NCBI GenBank assembly: GCA_015486075.1
Contig: WFSG01000036.1
Coordinates: 31,348-95,347, forward strand
Origin: Deltaproteobacteria bacterium
Lineage (GTDB): Bacteria > Desulfobacterota > Desulfomonilia > UBA1062
Direction: 5' to 3'
Length of the DNA: 64,000 nt
Part shown: positions 60,916 to 64,000 of the stretch, piece by piece
Layout: every line of letters begins with the position of its first letter
Position numbering within the stretch: the stretch's first letter is position 1
Program-made: the position numbers and the translations under genes
Notes under the pieces: generated by a model
The model's input: only the letters and a program-made list of their open reading frames with translations
Database searches by the model: none
What the model was told of the DNA's origin: nothing

Positions 60916-63900
60916 ATGCCCCAGCGACTTTTCATGTCTGGTGGAACCGTGACCTGGTTGAAAGAAAGGATATCTACCTACTTAAGGCCTGGCATGTCCA
61001 TGGGCGACATGCCCTTGTCTCTCAGGGCAATGCTTGTGGGGCATGCATTTCTGACTTTCTTTCGATCACTACTGTGGATTGTGGAGAGCGAAGAAGAGAT
61101 GTATGCTACCGTAGATGCCCTTCACTGTTTTGTGGAAAAGCATAGCGTTTACGAGTACCCGACCCCTGACTTCCGGCCTTACCAGGATGTAAGCCCATCG
61201 AAAGAGGTCGTGGCCAAAAGGGTGTCTGTGCTGGAAAGGCTGCTGGAAGGAATACCAACCATTATAGTAGCTCCCGGAGATGCCACCTTGCTTCATACAA
61301 TACCTCCGGATGATTTCAATAAAATCAAGTTCAAGATATCAGAAGGCGATTACATCGATAGGGACGAGATCGTAGCAAGACTAGTGCACATGGGCTATGC
61401 GAGGACTCCGCTTGTTGATGGTATGGGTCAGTTCAGCATAAGGGGGTTCGTGGTTGACATATACTCCCCTGGCATGGAGAGCCCAGTGAGGCTTGAAATG
61501 TTCGGTGACGAGGTGGAAAGGATGAATCTTTTCGACATGGCCACGCAGAGATCAAGATCAGGCCTGAAATCCGCCACGATTCTTCCTGCCAGTGAGATCA
61601 TACTGGATAAGGAACATATAAGGAATGCTAGGCCAAGCCTGAGGCGCGTCAGAGAGCCGCTCATGCCATCCATGCTCAAGGATTTAGAACAGGGCATTCA
61701 TTCTCCTGGCATAGAACAGTACCTTCCATACTTTTACAGGATCCCTGGCACCCTGTTTGATTACCTTGAGAAAGACTATATTCTGATATCGCCGGATGTA
61801 AATGACCTTGAGGTCCTCAGCATGAACATGTTGGCTAAATTCGAGGCAGAGTATTCTAAGGCTCGTTCAAGGTCGGATAAGCCCATTGATCCTCACCTGG
61901 TTGTATTGTCGTGGAAAGGGTTCAAGGAAAGGTGTTTAGAAAAAACATACTTCCGCGTGTCCACGTCCATAGGGGCAGAGGACAAGTCCGCAAAGGGTCT
62001 TGTATTTCATGGCGTATCTCCAGGATTTTCAGGAAGCGAGGAAACCCGCATTGAAAATGCTATATCTTACGTCTCAGGCCTTGTTGAGAGAGGGACGAGC
62101 GTGGTTCTGGTGTGTGCCTCCCATGCTTTATGCAAAAGGTTGGGCACTGCATTCGGTATAAAGGGTCTTAAGGTGGAAAAGATTACCCCTCCCTTGCCAC
62201 ACACATGGGAACCTGGCAAGGGAATTGTCTACATGATGCAGGGGGAAACTGGTCCAGGCTTTATCCTGCCCGATGATGGTATTGCCTTGATTTCATCAAG
62301 GGATATCCTGCGAGAGGAACGTCAAAGAAGACCCAGGGCCAGGGGTATACCCATTGTTAATCCCTTTACGCAGCTGAATGTTGGCGATGCGGTTGTGCAC
62401 AGGGACCATGGCATAGGTATATTCAAAGGTGTCAGGAGGCTGGAACTAGGTGGTTTGAGTAGCGACTTCGTCCTGCTCGAATACAACGGCGGGGACAAGC
62501 TCTACGTGCCCGTATACAGGCTGGGTCTACTACAGCGTTACATAGGTGATCCCGATTCTGTTATCATTGACAGGTTAGGGGGTACAAGGTGGAAAACGGC
62601 AAAGAGGAAGGCACGGAAAAATGCCGAGAAACTTGCAAGCGAACTCTTGGGGATATACGCTAAGAGAGCAAGTACCCCTGGTTTTTCTTTTCGTATAGAC
62701 GAGGAACTTGTAAGAGATTTCTCTTCCGGATTTGTATATGAGGAAACAGAAGACCAGCTAAAGACCATTGAACAGGTATACGACGACATGAGTTCTTCCA
62801 CCCCAATGGACAGGCTTGTGTGTGGGGACGTTGGGTATGGCAAGACCGAGGTGGCGCTGAGGGCTTCTTTTGTTGCCGTCATGCAAGCTAAGCAGGTGGC
62901 AGTGCTCGTACCAACAACAATACTTGCCCACCAGCATCTTGTGACCTTCAGGGAGAGGTTTAATGCCTGGCCTGTAAGGGTGGAAGTGCTTACAAGCTCG
63001 GTGAATAGCCGTGTCAACAGATCGCTGATAGAGGATGTGAGAAAGGGGAGGGTAGACATATTGGTGGGTACACATGGTTTGCTTTCAGAGAAGATAAAAT
63101 TCAAGGATCTTGGCTTGCTCATCGTGGACGAGGAGCACAGGTTCGGTGTGAGACACAAGGAGCGCATAAAGAAAATGCGCGCCGAGGTCGATGTTCTTAC
63201 ACTCTCTGCCACGCCCATTCCAAGGACTCTTCACATGGCCATCTCAGGAATAAGAGATCTATCTGTAATTGAGACAGCGCCTGCTGAGAGGAAATCCGTG
63301 GAGACGACAATTGCAAGGTTTGATGATGACATAATTAGGCAAGCACTGGAGAGAGAAATATCCAGGGGAGGCCAGGCATTTTTCGTGCATAACAGGGTGT
63401 TAAACATAGATGCAATGGCCCAGTATGTAAAGCAGCTTGTCCCGCGTGCCAGGGTGGGTGTGGCCCATGGTCAGCTGCCCAGGAAAGATCTTGACAGGGT
63501 GATGTCCCGGTTTATTGACCGCGATATAAACGTGTTGGTATGCTCGGCCATCATAGGTTCAGGTCTTGATATACCGAATGCAAATACCATCATAATAAAC
63601 AGGGCTGACAGGTTTGGCATGGCCGATCTCTACCAGTTACGAGGCAGGGTGGGAAGGTCAAGACTGAAGGGTTACGCACTTCTCCTCATCCCGGCCCTTG
63701 GCCGCATTACCAACGAGGCCAGGAAAAGGCTCTCGGCTATAAAGGAGTACACAGGGCTCGGGGCTGGTTTCCAGATGGCGCTCAAGGACATGGAGATAAG
63801 AGGAGCGGGCGAGATACTAGGTAGTGCCCAGTGGGGAAGTATTACTGCCATAGGTTTTGAACTGTACCAGGAAATGCTTAGGGATGCGGTTATGCGCCTG

Positions 63901-64000
63901 AAGGGACAACCTGTAAAGAAAGAAAAAGAACCAGAAATAAGGCTCGAGGTTGATGCATTCATACCTAATTCCTATTGTCCTGACCAGCATCTGAGGCTAG
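60916..64000 (+). CDS. mfd: Transcription-repair coupling factor, 3' end beyond window
   Basis: Open frame to the window end, missing from the ORF track; GDAVVHRDHGIGIFKGV, LVCGDVGYGKTEVALRASF, DEEHRFGVRHKERIKKM, TLSATPIPRTLHMA, QLRGRVGRSRLKGYALLL. Confidence 0.93.
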   Translation, partial: MPQRLFMSGGTVTWLKERISTYLRPGMSMGDMPLSLRAMLVGHAFLTFFRSLLWIVESEEEMYATVDALHCFVEKHSVYEYPTPDFRPYQDVSPSKEVVAKRVSVLERLLEGIPTIIVAPGDATLLHTIPPDDFNKIKFKISEGDYIDRDEIVARLVHMGYARTPLVDGMGQFSIRGFVVDIYSPGMESPVRLEMFGDEVERMNLFDMATQRSRSGLKSATILPASEIILDKEHIRNARPSLRRVREPLMPSMLKDLEQGIHSPGIEQYLPYFYRIPGTLFDYLEKDYILISPDVNDLEVLSMNMLAKFEAEYSKARSRSDKPIDPHLVVLSWKGFKERCLEKTYFRVSTSIGAEDKSAKGLVFHGVSPGFSGSEETRIENAISYVSGLVERGTSVVLVCASHALCKRLGTAFGIKGLKVEKITPPLPHTWEPGKGIVYMMQGETGPGFILPDDGIALISSRDILREERQRRPRARGIPIVNPFTQLNVGDAVVHRDHGIGIFKGVRRLELGGLSSDFVLLEYNGGDKLYVPVYRLGLLQRYIGDPDSVIIDRLGGTRWKTAKRKARKNAEKLASELLGIYAKRASTPGFSFRIDEELVRDFSSGFVYEETEDQLKTIEQVYDDMSSSTPMDRLVCGDVGYGKTEVALRASFVAVMQAKQVAVLVPTTILAHQHLVTFRERFNAWPVRVEVLTSSVNSRVNRSLIEDVRKGRVDILVGTHGLLSEKIKFKDLGLLIVDEEHRFGVRHKERIKKMRAEVDVLTLSATPIPRTLHMAISGIRDLSVIETAPAERKSVETTIARFDDDIIRQALEREISRGGQAFFVHNRVLNIDAMAQYVKQLVPRARVGVAHGQLPRKDLDRVMSRFIDRDINVLVCSAIIGSGLDIPNANTIIINRADRFGMADLYQLRGRVGRSRLKGYALLLIPALGRITNEARKRLSAIKEYTGLGAGFQMALKDMEIRGAGEILGSAQWGSITAIGFELYQEMLRDAVMRLKGQPVKKEKEPEIRLEVDAFIPNSYCPDQHLRL

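Noticed and set aside
1-64000. CRISPR arrays, tRNA genes, rRNA genes, restriction-modification or abortive-infection systems
   Set aside because: No regularly spaced direct repeats, no convincing tRNA T-loop/acceptor pairs besides the tmRNA, and no recognisable defence proteins seen on reading both strands

Overview
This 64 kb window looks like chromosome of an anaerobic Gram-negative bacterium, plausibly Desulfobacterota or a related group (inferred from gene content only). It is mostly housekeeping and metabolic genes. It opens with the 3' end of gmhA and an ssrA (tmRNA) gene. An eroded integration site follows: an integrase N-terminal remnant, an IS relic with perfect 12-bp inverted repeats, an anion transporter, and a possible decayed toxin gene. 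Next come PEP-CTERM/EPS-associated genes (PEP-CTERM protein, PrsT-like TPR lipoprotein, DUF3187 protein, EpsB-type sugar transferase), map-hisG-hisI, lpd, PFK, valS-birA, glycosyltransferases, and two convergent FabK/nitronate-monooxygenase paralogs. Further along are an HD-GYP protein, a radical SAM/acyl-CoA ligase pair, DUF47 with a small Cys-rich protein, and holB. A mscS / fused cdaA-ybbR / smr cluster precedes a seven-gene PorGDAB plus NuoE/NuoF/NuoG-like cluster. The window ends with a MATE transporter, an APC permease fused to an EIIA-like domain, gatCAB-NAPRT-mtnA, plsC, a CoA-transferase/GNAT fusion, tilS and the 5' part of mfd. The mfd ORF is absent from the supplied track because it runs off the window. 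I did not find a clear defence island, CRISPR array, or convincingly new multi-gene system. The best leads are the ssrA integration scar, the NAD-linked 2-oxoacid oxidoreductase cluster, the cdaA-ybbR fusion with a variant RHT motif beside mscS, the APC-EIIA fusion, and two non-coding repeat regions. Family calls are from reading motifs by eye; no database search was run.
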